A stretch of DNA of 64,000 bases from contig NZ_KB908057.1 of NCBI RefSeq assembly GCF_000382325.1, positions 302,783 through 366,782 on the forward strand, written 5' to 3'. Below the pieces are notes generated by a model that saw only the letters and a program-made list of their open reading frames with translations, was not told the origin of the DNA and did not search any database. The translations under genes and the position numbers were made by a program. This DNA comes from Woodsholea maritima DSM 17123. GTDB lineage: Bacteria > Pseudomonadota > Alphaproteobacteria > Caulobacterales > Maricaulaceae. Shown piece by piece: positions 25,111 to 34,900 of this stretch; positions within the stretch are counted from its first letter, which is position 1; the number at the start of each line of letters is the position of its first letter.

Positions 25111-26397
25111 TTAGGCGCGGGTGCGGCGCACCGCCGGGTGAAGGAAGGCCAGCGCCAAGGCCCCCAGGGCTAAAGCCATGTTCAGCTCAAACGGGGTGGA
25201 GGGGCCAAAGCTTTGATAGAGCCAAAGCCCGAAGATCGGCGCCAGCATAAAGCCGAGCCCGGCTGTGGCGGTGGTGATCCCGGCCGCGCGCCCCTGCTCT
25301 TCAGGGTTCACCGCCAATGAAGCCCCGCCGGTAAAGCCAGACCGCGCCAGACCAAAGCCCAAGCTTAAAATCATATAGCCGACAATGATCAAAGGATAAT
25401 GGTTGGCCAGCGCGATGACGCCATTGCCGATCAGGGTGAAGGCTGCGCCCGCGCTCATCAAAATTCGCGGCGACAGATTAAGCGTTGGGATCAGCACCAA
25501 TTGCGCAAAGATCAAGGCCGCCGCGCCGCTGGTCAACGCAATCCCGCCCATGCGTAGTCCCTCGGCGGTGTCAAACTGCAGCCGGTCCATAATGTAGAAG
25601 GTGAGGGTCTGTAGACTGCTCGCCTGGGTCAGCCACAACGCACAGCCATAGATGACAAAGGCTGTCAGGCGCGGATCCAGCGCGAATTTAAACTGCTCAA
25701 TCGGATTGATCGGGCGGCTTTGAACTTTGGGCGGTGATTTTTCGGGCAAAAAGGTATGAACGGCAAAGGCCCCGCCCGCCACGATGATCGCAGCCGCCAA
25801 CATAAAGGGGGCAATGCCGATCCTTTCCGCTAAGGCAGCGGCCAGGGCTGGGCCGATAACGCCGCCCAAACCAAAAGCCGCCGTCAGGCTGGCCAGCTCT
25901 TTGGTGCGTTCCTGGGCGCTGGTACGATCAGCAACATAGGCCTGGGCCGAAGGATTTGTGGCCGATCCCATACCCCCAAAGATCGAGCGCGCCAGAGCCA
26001 TAATGGCAATGGCCCCTAAGGGCGCGACCAGATGGGCTTGGCCCAAATAGGCCCCCAGCGCGAAGACTAAAGTGGATCCAGAAAATGAGGTCAGGCCCAG
26101 CACGATAAGGGGGCGACGCCCATAGCGGTCAGAGAGTGCGCCCCAAATCGGGCTCATCAATAAAAAAAGTAACGCAGAGATTGTGTAGATCGCCCCGACG
26201 AAAACTTTCGCCACGCCCAGCTCATTGGCCAGGGGCGGCAGAATGGCGAACAACATGGAATTGCCGATGCCGGTAATCATCAAGCAGATGAAAAGCAAAC
26301 GGAATGCACGTTTTCTGATGTGTGGGGCCGAGGGGTTGGCCGGGTCATAAACGGGGGTCATGGCGAGGATGTAAGGGGTGCGCGTGCCTTTGTCCAT
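25111..26397 (-). CDS. MFS transporter, TCR/Tet family
   Basis: The protein (428 residues from 26397) has about 12 hydrophobic helices. The loop between helices 2 and 3 carries the MFS signature GALSDRYGRRPLIVLG. A later FGLGGVIGPALAA segment resembles motif C of drug/H+ antiporters. This suggests a proton-coupled efflux pump, possibly of drugs or metabolites. The start is uncertain: in-frame ATG codons lie at 26460, 26397 and 26361. 26397 was chosen because AGGGG lies 11 bases upstream. The 3' end faces the transglycosylase gene. Confidence 0.87.
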   Translation of the reverse strand: MDKGTRTPYILAMTPVYDPANPSAPHIRKRAFRLLFICLMITGIGNSMLFAILPPLANELGVAKVFVGAIYTISALLFLLMSPIWGALSDRYGRRPLIVLGLTSFSGSTLVFALGAYLGQAHLVAPLGAIAIMALARSIFGGMGSATNPSAQAYVADRTSAQERTKELASLTAAFGLGGVIGPALAAALAERIGIAPFMLAAAIIVAGGAFAVHTFLPEKSPPKVQSRPINPIEQFKFALDPRLTAFVIYGCALWLTQASSLQTLTFYIMDRLQFDTAEGLRMGGIALTSGAAALIFAQLVLIPTLNLSPRILMSAGAAFTLIGNGVIALANHYPLIIVGYMILSLGFGLARSGFTGGASLAVNPEEQGRAAGITTATAGLGFMLAPIFGLWLYQSFGPSTPFELNMALALGALALAFLHPAVRRTRA

Positions 26398-26556
26398 CAC
26401 CGGAAAAACCCCTGAAGTGTAAATGCTTTGTGAAGGGGCGATCAACCTCACCTTAAGCATCCTGGGCTATGGTGCGTCTCGAAACGGGACGTGTGGGTGA
26501 TAAGAGCCAGAAGGCCAGCCTGTTGTGGTGCGTCCAAGAAGTGGAGTGGTGGTTCG

Positions 26557-27426
26557 ATGTTTCAGATCATCGGCATCGTCGTGGTGTTCGTTATGGTCTT
26601 CGGGGGGTATGTGCTCGCCGGGGGTAAGTTCGGTGTGATCCTCAAGGCGTTGCCCTTTGAGTTGATGATGATCGGCGGCTCCGCTGTGGGTGCGTTCTTG
26701 ATTGGTAATCCGCCCTCTACGATTGGCGCGACGGCTGGGGGCTTTGGTAAGATCTTTGCCGGGGCCAAGTGGAAGAAGAAGGATTATGAAGACCTTCTCT
26801 GCCTTTTATTCCAGCTGACCAAAACCATGAAGACCAAGGGTGTGATCGCGCTGGAAGCGCATATCGAAAATCCGCATGAAAGCTCGATCTTTTCCAAATA
26901 TCCCAAGATTGAGAAGGATCACTTCGCAATTGATCTGATCTGCGACACCTTGCGCATGATGACGATGAATTTGGAAGATCCCCATCAGGTTGAAGATCAC
27001 ATCGAAAAACAGATTGAAAAACACCACCATGAAGCCGGTGCTGGGGCCCATGCCATTCAGCAGATGGCCGATGGTTTGCCTGCGCTGGGGATTGTGGCGG
27101 CGGTGTTGGGCGTTGTGAAAACCATGTCGGCGATCTCTGAACCGCCCACCGTTTTGGGGGGTATGATCGGGGGTGCCCTGGTGGGAACTTTCCTGGGCGT
27201 GTTCTTAGCCTATGGTTTTGTGGGTCCGTTCTCGGCCGTTTTGACGGCCATCGTCGATGAAGAAGGTGAATATTATAAAGTGATCAAGGCGGTCTTGGTC
27301 GCACACCTTCATGGCAACGCACCGCAGATCTCTGTTGAGATTGGCCGCGGTCTGGTGCCCAGCAAGATGCAGCCTAGCTTTGCGACACTTGAAGAAACGC
27401 TCAATAATCTCACCATGGAAGCCTAA
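26557..27426 (+). CDS. motA: Flagellar motor stator protein MotA
   Basis: MotA forms the proton channel of the flagellar stator with MotB. The 289-residue protein has the N-terminal helix pair (IIGIVVVFVMVFGGYVLAGG), the cytoplasmic loop with KTKGVIALEAHIENP, and the C-terminal helices including QMADGLPALGIVAAVLGVV, which holds the conserved Pro. Length is normal. GGAG lies upstream of ATG 26557. motB does not follow; a terminator and unrelated genes do, so motB must be elsewhere, as in Caulobacter where the two are separate. Confidence 0.95.
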   Translation: MFQIIGIVVVFVMVFGGYVLAGGKFGVILKALPFELMMIGGSAVGAFLIGNPPSTIGATAGGFGKIFAGAKWKKKDYEDLLCLLFQLTKTMKTKGVIALEAHIENPHESSIFSKYPKIEKDHFAIDLICDTLRMMTMNLEDPHQVEDHIEKQIEKHHHEAGAGAHAIQQMADGLPALGIVAAVLGVVKTMSAISEPPTVLGGMIGGALVGTFLGVFLAYGFVGPFSAVLTAIVDEEGEYYKVIKAVLVAHLHGNAPQISVEIGRGLVPSKMQPSFATLEETLNNLTMEA

Positions 27427-27482
27427 GATAAAAGATTCGGGGAGACGGGAGAGAGAGGTGAAGACACCCTTCTCGTCATCGC

Positions 27483-27527
27483 AAAAACAACGCCTCATGC
27501 ACAGCCTGCATGAGGCGTTGTTTTTTT
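27483..27527 (+). terminator. Rho-independent terminator after motA
   Basis: A 19-bp perfect stem with a 5-nt loop (CAGCC) ends in seven T. It lies 56 bp past the motA stop. Confidence 0.92.
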
Positions 27528-27602
27528 AGACGTATCGCGTTGCTGTTACCAAGGATTCACCCTAGTCTTGCTTTATTGCACCAATCGGTAGAGCTGTGAG
27601 AC

Positions 27603-27809
27603 ATGACGATGGGTCTGGACTTTTTTTTGGGGCCGATTGGCCTGATGGCTCTGATCTTTGATGTGTGGGCTATCCTTAGTATCGGTGAGAGCCGCGCACC
27701 GCGCGGTTTAAAAGCCTTCTGGATTACCATTATTCTGATTTTCCCTATTATAGGCTTTCTCGCCTGGCTGATTTTAGGCCCGCGCGCGGCCGATCGCCCG
27801 ATTTTTTAG
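27603..27809 (+). CDS. Small membrane protein, PLDc_N type
   Basis: The 68-residue protein has two transmembrane helices separated by a short loop with SRAPRGLKAFWI, then the ending FLAWLILGPR. This matches the small membrane domain often found ahead of phospholipase D proteins (PLDc_N), here on its own. Its function is unknown. The ribosome-binding site is weak. The next gene starts 61 bp on. Confidence 0.8.
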   Translation: MTMGLDFFLGPIGLMALIFDVWAILSIGESRAPRGLKAFWITIILIFPIIGFLAWLILGPRAADRPIF

Positions 27810-27870
27810 CTCTGCGCAGAGATGCCTCTATGCTCTTGTCGGATCGACAGAGCAAAACTAGGTAAGACGC

Positions 27871-28425
27871 ATGAAAATCGCAGACGTAGATATCTTCTTT
27901 TTACCGGGTCTTGGCGGATCAAGCCAAGACCATTGGCAAAGCCGCTGGGCGGCCAAAATGGCCAATGGCCAGATCATCGCCCAAGATGATTGGCATAAAC
28001 CCCAAAAGGACCGTTGGGTCGACACGGTTGTGCGTGCCGTCGAAGAGGCTCAACGCCCTGTGGTCCTGGTGGGGCATTCTGTGGGTGTGCTGACAGCGGT
28101 CCATGCCGCACCACATTTTAGGCCCGGTCAGGTCGTGGGTGCCTTTCTGGTGGGGGTTTCCGATTGGGAGCGTCCCAAACTGGCAGAGATTGCCGGCGAT
28201 CATGGCTTTGCGCCCATTCCGCGCACGCGCCTACCTTTCCCTTCTCATCTGATGGCCAGCCGTAATGACCCGACCTGTGACTTTGACAAGTCTGAAGACC
28301 TAGCAGCCGCCTGGGGGGCGAGCCTGGGTGATGCCCAAGACGCTGGGCATTTCGAGGTGGAAAGCGGCCATGGCCCTTGGCCGGAAGGCTTGATGTCCTT
28401 TGCCAGCTTTATGCGTTCGCTTTAA
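27871..28425 (+). CDS. RBBP9/YdeN-type alpha/beta hydrolase
   Basis: The 184-residue protein belongs to the compact serine hydrolases of the RBBP9/YdeN type. It shows FLPGLGGSSQDHWQ, the nucleophile Ser70 in GHSVG, the acid in SRNDPTCDF and the His in GHFEVESGHGPWPEG, in the family order. Substrate unknown. An AGGTAAG site precedes the ATG. mnmC follows after only 3 bp, so they are cotranscribed. Confidence 0.9.
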   Translation: MKIADVDIFFLPGLGGSSQDHWQSRWAAKMANGQIIAQDDWHKPQKDRWVDTVVRAVEEAQRPVVLVGHSVGVLTAVHAAPHFRPGQVVGAFLVGVSDWERPKLAEIAGDHGFAPIPRTRLPFPSHLMASRNDPTCDFDKSEDLAAAWGASLGDAQDAGHFEVESGHGPWPEGLMSFASFMRSL

Positions 28426-28428
28426 GCG

Positions 28429-30360
28429 ATGGGCGCGCCCAATGAGCCCCTTTCCGGTGAGACCCTTTATTGTCCGGCCCCGGATCTAGATTGGTCTCAG
28501 CCCGGCGGGCCGCGCGCGCGCGATTATGGCGACATTTATTTCTCGGTTGACAATGGCCTAGAAGAAACCCAACAGGTGTTCTTGAAGGGCTGTGGCCTGC
28601 CCGAGCGCTGGCATGATCGCGATCAGTTCACCGTTGCGGAGCTGGGCTTTGGCACGGGGCTCAACTTTCTTTCGCTCTGGGATCTCTGGCGTAAAACCCG
28701 TAAACCTCATCAGCGCCTGCATTTTGTCAGCCTGGAGGGCCGCCCGCTTACAAAGGCGCAGATTGAACGCGCCTGGCAGGATTGGCCGCAGATCGCCCCT
28801 CTGGCTGACAGCCTCCTCCCGCTCTGGCCCAGTGCCCATAAAGGCCCGCACCGCATCCGTTTGGATGAAGATAATTTGACGCTCACCGTGTTTCATGACG
28901 AAGCCAGCGAAGCGCTGAGGGATATGAATTTCAAAGCGGATGCTTGGTTCCTCGATGGTTTCGCACCGGCGAAAAATCCTGCGATGTGGAATGAGACGGT
29001 CTTGGGTCATATGGCGCGCTTAAGCGCGCCAGGGGCGATGGTCGCAACCTTTACCGTTGCGGGCAGTGTGCGCCGGGGCCTCAGCGATGTGGGCTTTAAC
29101 GTCTCCAAACAGCCCGGCTTTGGGCGCAAGCGCGAACGCTTGGAAGCGATTTATGAAGGCGAGGCGCGTGTTCGCCCACAAACGCCCTTTCCTGTCATCG
29201 CGCCGCGATCTGGCCGCGTTACGATTATCGGCGGCGGCATTGCCGCGGCCAGCCTGGTTCATGCGGCCCGCACGCGCGGGCGAGAGCTGAGTGTGATCGC
29301 CGAAGGCGGCTGGGCGGCCGGGGCCTCAGGCGCGCCCTTGGGGCTTTTCACCCCGCGCTTAGAGGCCGGGGATCGCCCTCATCAACGCTTTGCACTCTCC
29401 GCGTTTTATTTTGCCCGTCGGCTCTATCAATCCTTTCCTGAGGCCTTTTTCGCCACGGGCGTGGCGCGCATGGCCAAGGATGATGCGGGTTTTAAGCGCT
29501 TGGCCCGCCTGGCCGAACTGATGGGGCCGGGCTATGAAGCCCTGTCGGCGCAAGATCTCAGCGCCAAGACCGGGCTCGCTTGTGAGTATCCTGGCCTGTG
29601 GATGGCCGATTCGGGATATTTCAAACCGCGAGCGCTGGTGCAGGCTGTGGCCGGAGATGTGGCACCTATAGATGCACGCGCAGCGCGTGTAGAGCGCAAG
29701 GGCGATCTTTGGCAGGTTTTTGACCCCCAGGGCACGATGTTGAGTGAAGCTGAAACGGTGATTCTCGCCGGCGGTGGCTATCTGCAAGACCTTGCCGAGC
29801 CCCATGTGGAGCCCTCGCGCGGTCAGGCCTTTGTCTATCGCACATCTCAGCGTGATCGTGCGCCCGTGACCTGGGGCGGATATGGCATCGGTCATGATGG
29901 GGCGCTGCTATTGGGCTCCACCCATGAAAAGGGCGAAGACTTTTTATCTCTTGAAGAGGCTCGCCATTCAATTGAAGCTGATATTGAAGCGCATTGTCCG
30001 GCATTGATGGCTTTGACGTCGGGCCAAGCCCCCGATCAGGCTTGGCGCGCGATTCGGGCTGCGACGCCTGATCATCTACCCCTTTTGGGGCCGGTCGTCG
30101 GCGAGGGGTATAACGAGGCTTGGCGCGCGTTCGCGCAAGGCCAAGCTATCCATAAGGCTCAAAGCTCCCATGACGAGGGTATGTGTCAGGGCCTGATCCA
30201 GCTGGGGGCTTTAGGCTCGCGCGGCTTTGCCCATGCGCCTTTGATGGCCGAAGCGATTCTCGCCTATCTTTGTGATGAACCCGATGTGCTCTCGCCCTCA
30301 TCCGCGATCAGCATCCATACCGCACGGTTTTCCTGGCGCGCCCTCAAGCGCGGGGCTTGA
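28429..30360 (+). CDS. mnmC: Bifunctional tRNA modification enzyme MnmC
   Basis: MnmC finishes the mnm5(s2)U wobble modification of tRNA. Its FAD-dependent oxidase part removes the carboxymethyl group and its methyltransferase part adds the final methyl. The 643-residue protein has the methyltransferase (MnmD) domain first, with the SAM motif ELGFGTGLNFL near residue 75 and WFLDGFAPAKNPAMW. The FAD domain starts near residue 263 (VTIIGGGIAAASLVHAA) and ends with GALGSRGFAHAPLMAE. Length is normal for the fused form. Confidence 0.95.
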   Translation: MGAPNEPLSGETLYCPAPDLDWSQPGGPRARDYGDIYFSVDNGLEETQQVFLKGCGLPERWHDRDQFTVAELGFGTGLNFLSLWDLWRKTRKPHQRLHFVSLEGRPLTKAQIERAWQDWPQIAPLADSLLPLWPSAHKGPHRIRLDEDNLTLTVFHDEASEALRDMNFKADAWFLDGFAPAKNPAMWNETVLGHMARLSAPGAMVATFTVAGSVRRGLSDVGFNVSKQPGFGRKRERLEAIYEGEARVRPQTPFPVIAPRSGRVTIIGGGIAAASLVHAARTRGRELSVIAEGGWAAGASGAPLGLFTPRLEAGDRPHQRFALSAFYFARRLYQSFPEAFFATGVARMAKDDAGFKRLARLAELMGPGYEALSAQDLSAKTGLACEYPGLWMADSGYFKPRALVQAVAGDVAPIDARAARVERKGDLWQVFDPQGTMLSEAETVILAGGGYLQDLAEPHVEPSRGQAFVYRTSQRDRAPVTWGGYGIGHDGALLLGSTHEKGEDFLSLEEARHSIEADIEAHCPALMALTSGQAPDQAWRAIRAATPDHLPLLGPVVGEGYNEAWRAFAQGQAIHKAQSSHDEGMCQGLIQLGALGSRGFAHAPLMAEAILAYLCDEPDVLSPSSAISIHTARFSWRALKRGA

Positions 30361-30569
30361 TCAAAATTCAGTCTCAGAACGGGACAACGATCCAAACCGC
30401 AATCAATATGAGTCTCAAGGCGGGGCGCATCATAGAGGCTGATATGAAGCTCTAGGGGGCCCATTTGCACGCCAATGCTGTGCGCGGGCCAGCTTAAATG
30501 TATCGCAAGTGCGCTGATTATACATACACATAAAAGGCTTAGCGAGAGTGTGGTTCTATAGTGTGCCAT
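30264..30569 (-). CDS. Possible small secreted or membrane protein
   Basis: An open frame of 101 residues on the minus strand has an AGGGG site seven bases before its ATG, better than chance placement. The N-terminus is a hydrophobic segment (TLSLSLLCVCIISALAIHL), a likely signal or anchor. The rest has strand-like segments and two Cys (DCGLDRCPVL), with no recognised family. The last 97 bp overlap the 3' end of mnmC on the opposite strand, which argues some caution. Nothing is known of its role. Confidence 0.4.
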   Translation of the reverse strand: MAHYRTTLSLSLLCVCIISALAIHLSWPAHSIGVQMGPLELHISLYDAPRLETHIDCGLDRCPVLRLNFDQAPRLRARQENRAVWMLIADEGESTSGSSQR

Positions 30570-30689
30570 CAAAGAGCCCCTGCTTGACCGCGGACATCCA
30601 TAAGATGCGCGAAGCTTCGGCTTTAGATGCAGCTTGGCGTTAATTTTGCAGCGTGTGGCCTAAACCAAAAAAGATAGGTGGACCACGTT

Positions 30690-31553
30690 ATGACTCTTCG
30701 CGTTAACCTCACGGCTGAACTTCAAGCGCTTTCGCAAGAGGTGGATTTGCCGCGTGACGGTGATCGCCGCCAGCAGCGCCGTCATATCTGGTTTCTCAAT
30801 TCGGCCTTTGATCGCATTGACTTGACGACGGCCCTGACCCGCATTGGTGAGCGCGCGCCCGATGCCCCCTTTGCCTTTGTGAACACGCCCAATGTCGATC
30901 ATCTGGTGCGTCTGCGCAAAGATCCCTCTTACGCGCCTTTATATGCCCAGGCGTGGCTGACGATTTGTGACAGCCGGGTTTTGGAACTGATTGCGAAATT
31001 ATCTGATGAGCCTGTGGATGTGGCACCGGGTTCGGATTTGACCGAGCGCTTGTTTGAGAGCGTTATTGATCCAAACGAAGCCTTGACGGTCATCGGCGGA
31101 GATGAGGCGACCATAGAAGCCTTGCGCCTACGCTATGGCTTGACCCAAATTCAATGGCATCAGCCGCCGATGGGGCTTCGTCATAACCCAGAAGCCATCG
31201 CACAGTGTGCGCAATTTGTGGCCGATCACCCTGCGCGCTTTGTCTTTATCTGTGTGGGATCACCACAACAGGAAATGGTCGCGGCAGCGTGTTTGGAGCG
31301 CGGCGATTGTAGCGGGATCGGATTATGTGTCGGCGCGTCCTTAGATTTTCTTGCCGGAAAAGTCGTTCGTGCGCCAAAATGGATGCAAAAAGCGCGTTTG
31401 GAATGGGTCCATCGCTTGCTGAGTGAGCCCAAGCGGATGTGGAAACGCTATCTCGTCGATGGGCCTAAAGTCATCTTCTTATATATGGAATGGCGCAGAG
31501 CGCGGGGCAAGTTGCGTGCATTTGAGCGCCAATTGGCTAAGAAGTTTGCATAG
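30690..31553 (+). CDS. WecG/TagA/CpsF family glycosyltransferase
   Basis: The 287-residue protein resembles transferases that move N-acetylmannosamine-type sugars to a lipid carrier in polysaccharide synthesis. Features are FVNTPNVDHLVRLRKDP near residue 60, the central VIGGDEATIEAL, FVFICVGSPQQEMVA, and the C-terminal IGLCVGASLDFLAGK followed by RAPKWMQ and EWVHRLLSEP. This order is diagnostic. The sugar donor is not known. The ATG at 30690 lies 8 bases after AGGTGG; an in-frame GTG at 30678 is less likely. Confidence 0.92.
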   Translation: MTLRVNLTAELQALSQEVDLPRDGDRRQQRRHIWFLNSAFDRIDLTTALTRIGERAPDAPFAFVNTPNVDHLVRLRKDPSYAPLYAQAWLTICDSRVLELIAKLSDEPVDVAPGSDLTERLFESVIDPNEALTVIGGDEATIEALRLRYGLTQIQWHQPPMGLRHNPEAIAQCAQFVADHPARFVFICVGSPQQEMVAAACLERGDCSGIGLCVGASLDFLAGKVVRAPKWMQKARLEWVHRLLSEPKRMWKRYLVDGPKVIFLYMEWRRARGKLRAFERQLAKKFA

Positions 31554-31557
31554 ATAT

Positions 31558-31589
31558 AAAAAAACGCGCCTTAGGGCGCGTTTTTTTTT
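31558..31589 (+). terminator. Rho-independent terminator
   Basis: CGCGCC-TTAG-GGCGCG with A7 before and T9 after. It lies 4 bp past the glycosyltransferase stop and may also stop transcription arriving from the tRNA side. Confidence 0.9.
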
Positions 31590-31595
31590 GCGTAA

Positions 31596-31672
31596 TGGTG
31601 GGCGTAACAAGATTCGAACTTGTGACCTCTACGATGTCAACGTAACGCTCTAACCAACTGAGCTATACGCCC
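31596..31672 (-). tRNA. tRNA-Val (anticodon GAC)
   Basis: The minus strand folds as a full cloverleaf. The acceptor stem is GGGCGTA/TACGCCC, the D arm GCTC-AGTTGGTTA-GAGC, the anticodon stem TTACG/CGTAG with loop TTGACAT, and the T arm ACAAG-TTCGAAT-CTTGT. The anticodon is GAC (complement of 31636-31638), which reads GUC valine codons. The CCA end is encoded (31596-31598). No attachment-site duplicate of its 3' end was noticed in the window. Confidence 0.96.
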
Positions 31673-31848
31673 CTGCCAAAACGAGAGCGGTGATATAACG
31701 GCTCCCATCTGTGATGGCAAGCTTTGGGCTGCAGATACTTAGGCTGGTTTCGCATCCAGAGGAAACTTGGGCAATCTTGCGCTTAAATTATGACTTTTTT
31801 GCCACATATTACCGTCTTTTCATGTTCCTATGATTTCTTGGGGTGGAC

Positions 31849-31857
31849 GTGACAAAA
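31849..31857 (+). promoter_or_regulatory. GTGACAAAA motif upstream of TonB receptor 1
   Basis: The sequence GTGACAAAA occurs 85 bases before the start codon of the first TonB receptor, followed by an AT-rich stretch. The same nine bases sit 88 bases before the second receptor gene (37464-37472). Equal position suggests a shared promoter or operator element. Confidence 0.5.
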
Positions 31858-31941
31858 CTATTACATTTTTATTACTTATAAGCGGAATACGCTTAATAAG
31901 AGAAGCTGTAAAAATACAGTCTCATTCAAAAGGGGAATTCA

Positions 31942-34900
31942 ATGAGTTATTTGGGCAAAGGGCGCTATTTGCGCTCTACGGTTTTGGCTGGCTTAGCGCT
32001 GACAGGCCTGGCTGCTCTACCTGCATGGGCTCAAGAGCCTATTCAAACTGAAAACCAACAAACCGAAGACGAAGCCTCTCAAGAAACCATCGTCATTACG
32101 GGGTCACGTATTCGTCGGAATGAATTCACGAGTGTGCGTCCTGTACAAATTCTTTCAGGCGAAGTGTCTCGCGATATTGGTTTGTTTGATGCGGGCTCAA
32201 TCCTTCAAGAAAGCACGGTGTCAACGGGGCTTCAGTTTGACACAACATTCAACGGTTTTGTTCTGGATAACGGTCCTGGCTCAACTACCGCTGACCTTCG
32301 CGGTTTGGGTGCGTCTCGTACCCTGGTTTTGCTAAACGGCCGCCGTATGGGCGCTGCCGGTGTTGAAGGTGCGCCGGGGGTGGCTGATCTAAGCTTGATC
32401 CCAAATACCTTGATTGAGCGTTATGATGTCCTGTTGGACGGTGCATCCTCTATTTACGGCTCTGACGCTGTTGCGGGTGTTGTTAACGGTATCTTGCGTA
32501 AGAACTTTGATGGGTTTGAGGTCGAGGCTGGATATACTGTACCTGAGCATGGTGCAGGTCAGGCTATGACGCTGTCAGCACGTTGGGGCGTGAACGCAGA
32601 CCGTGGGTTCATGGGCTTTGGTGCTGAATGGAGCCGCCAAACGAATATTCGTTTGCGTGACCGTGAAGACATCTTCTTAGGTTGTAATCGCAACGTTGAA
32701 TATACGTCAGACGGTAAAGTGCGTTATGGCAATGCAGAGATTCTGCGGACCTTGCCTGCAAACTCAACCGCAACAAATTGTACGACGGCTTATGGTATCA
32801 ACCGCCTTTTTGCTGATCCTCTTGGCGCAGATGCCAATGCTGGTCGCGCACGTGATGAAACCTTTTTCTTCGGAAGCCTTTATTATACCCCAGGCAAGTC
32901 GAACGTTGGGATTCCAAACTTCTCAGAACTGAATTTTGGCTTCTTGAGCTATGACTTTGTCACGAATGGTCAGCCAGATGTAGATGCATCTTCGCAATTC
33001 TATCAGGCAACAGGCTATCCGCAGCAGCGTGAAGCTGATGTTTTGGCTCAGACTGAAACGTTCAAAAGCTATACATATGGTGAGTACAATATCGGTGGCG
33101 ATTTCAACATCGATGTGTTCTTCGAAGCTGGCCTTGCTAACCGCCAAACCGTTGCCCATGGTAATGGATCGCAAGCTTTGCAAGCAATCTTACCTGCGGC
33201 CAACCCCTTCAACGTTTGTAATCCAAATGCCACGGGTGTTGCTGGTGTAGATTGTGGTGCTGCTTTTAATGCTGAAATGGTTCGTCTTTTAGGTGTTCCT
33301 GTTTCGGCTTATGGCTATCAGGATGCTTATCTTGGTGCGCGCCAAATTCAGATGCAGGTTCGCTTTAACCTAGCTGAAGAAGACAAGACTCTAGAAACTG
33401 AAATCACGCAGATGCGCTTTGTCGGTGGTCTTCGCGGCGATGTTCCCGTTTCTGCCGATTTCCCGATCAAAAACATTTCTTGGGAAGTGTCTGCTAGCTA
33501 TGATCGTTCAATCGGTCAATCAACGCGCACTGTGATCGATGACAATGCTTTGGCGCTCTCTCTGGCGACGACCATTGAGAATCCAAATGCACCAGGTGAG
33601 TTCATCTGTGGTTTGGACCCAGATGGCGATGGTATCCCGAATCCAGATCAACCTTTCTACGGTAATGGCGTTAACCAGTCACCGCCTTGTGTTGCTGTGA
33701 ATCTGGGCGCACCTAGCTTGTTTGCGATTGGTGGTGGTAGCTTTGCCACTCAAGAAGAATATGACTTCCTGATCACACGCCGTACATTTGATACGGTTGT
33801 TGAGCAAAGCGTCCTGACTGGGTTTGTAAACGCGGACCTTTTCCAACTGCCGGCTGGTACTGTTGCAGGCGTTATTGGTTTCGAATACCGCCAGGATAGC
33901 ATTGCGTCTGACCCAGATGCTGTTGCGCGTAATGGTCAAGGTTATGGTTTCTTCTCCGATGTCGGGGCCAATGGTACTCGCGATCTTTATGAGGGCTTTG
34001 CAGAGATCGAGGTCCCACTCGTCGCGAATAAGCCTTTGATCGAAGAATTAACTTTGAATGCGTCTGCACGCTTCACAAGTGAATCAAACTTTGGTTCGGC
34101 CTGGACATATGGTCTGAGCGGTATTTACCGTCCAACCAACTACCTGACTTTCCGTGGTGGTTACGGGACATCTTTCCGTGCACCAAACTTACGTGAGCAG
34201 TTCTTGTTAGGTCAGTCTGGGTTTAACTCTTACGTTGACCCTTGTATTGTTCCTGAGAGTGCTGTTGGTGATTTTAACGCTTATGATCCAAGTGGTGAAA
34301 CGCGTGACCAAATCACCCTCGATAACTGTGTCGCAGCTGGTTTGGATCCAACGACCTTGAATGCGGGTTCGCCAAACTCTGTCAGCGTTGAGGTCTTTAA
34401 AGTTCAAGGTGCTGACCTGAAAGAAGAGACATCGCGTTCTTGGAATGCGGGGTTTGTGGTCGAACAACCGTGGTTTGATGCTTTTGAGCTAAGCTTTGCG
34501 GCGACCTACTATGACATCCGTGTTGAGGACACTCTGGTTGAAACGGGTGCTTCGCAAATCATTGATGATTGCTACAATGTTCAGCCTAATCTCGGCAGTG
34601 CATATTGCGGTCTGATCACGCGGGACTCACGCGGCTTAATTAGCGAAATCCGTACGCCATTTGTGAACCAAGACGAAGAAACAGCAAAAGGCATCGATTT
34701 CAATATTCTCTTTGGTTCTGATTTCGTTCTGTTCGAACGCAATGTGGACTGGGGTATTGATCTGCGTTTGAACAATACTATCGAGCGTGACTCGATTGTT
34801 CGCGCACCGGGTGCTGATCCTGTGACCTTTGAAACTGCGGGTGAGCCATATAATCAACACTGGAATGGTCGCTCTCGGATCTTTGCTGATTACGGTGACT

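Noticed and set aside
26557-28425. motB downstream of motA
   Set aside because: The following genes are a small PLDc_N-type membrane protein and a hydrolase; neither has the MotB plug or OmpA-like domain.
31596-31941. tRNA-Val as an integration site for a genomic island carrying the TonB locus
   Set aside because: The tRNA is on the minus strand, so an element using its 3' end would lie to the left, not to the right. No integrase and no repeated tRNA 3' end were seen.
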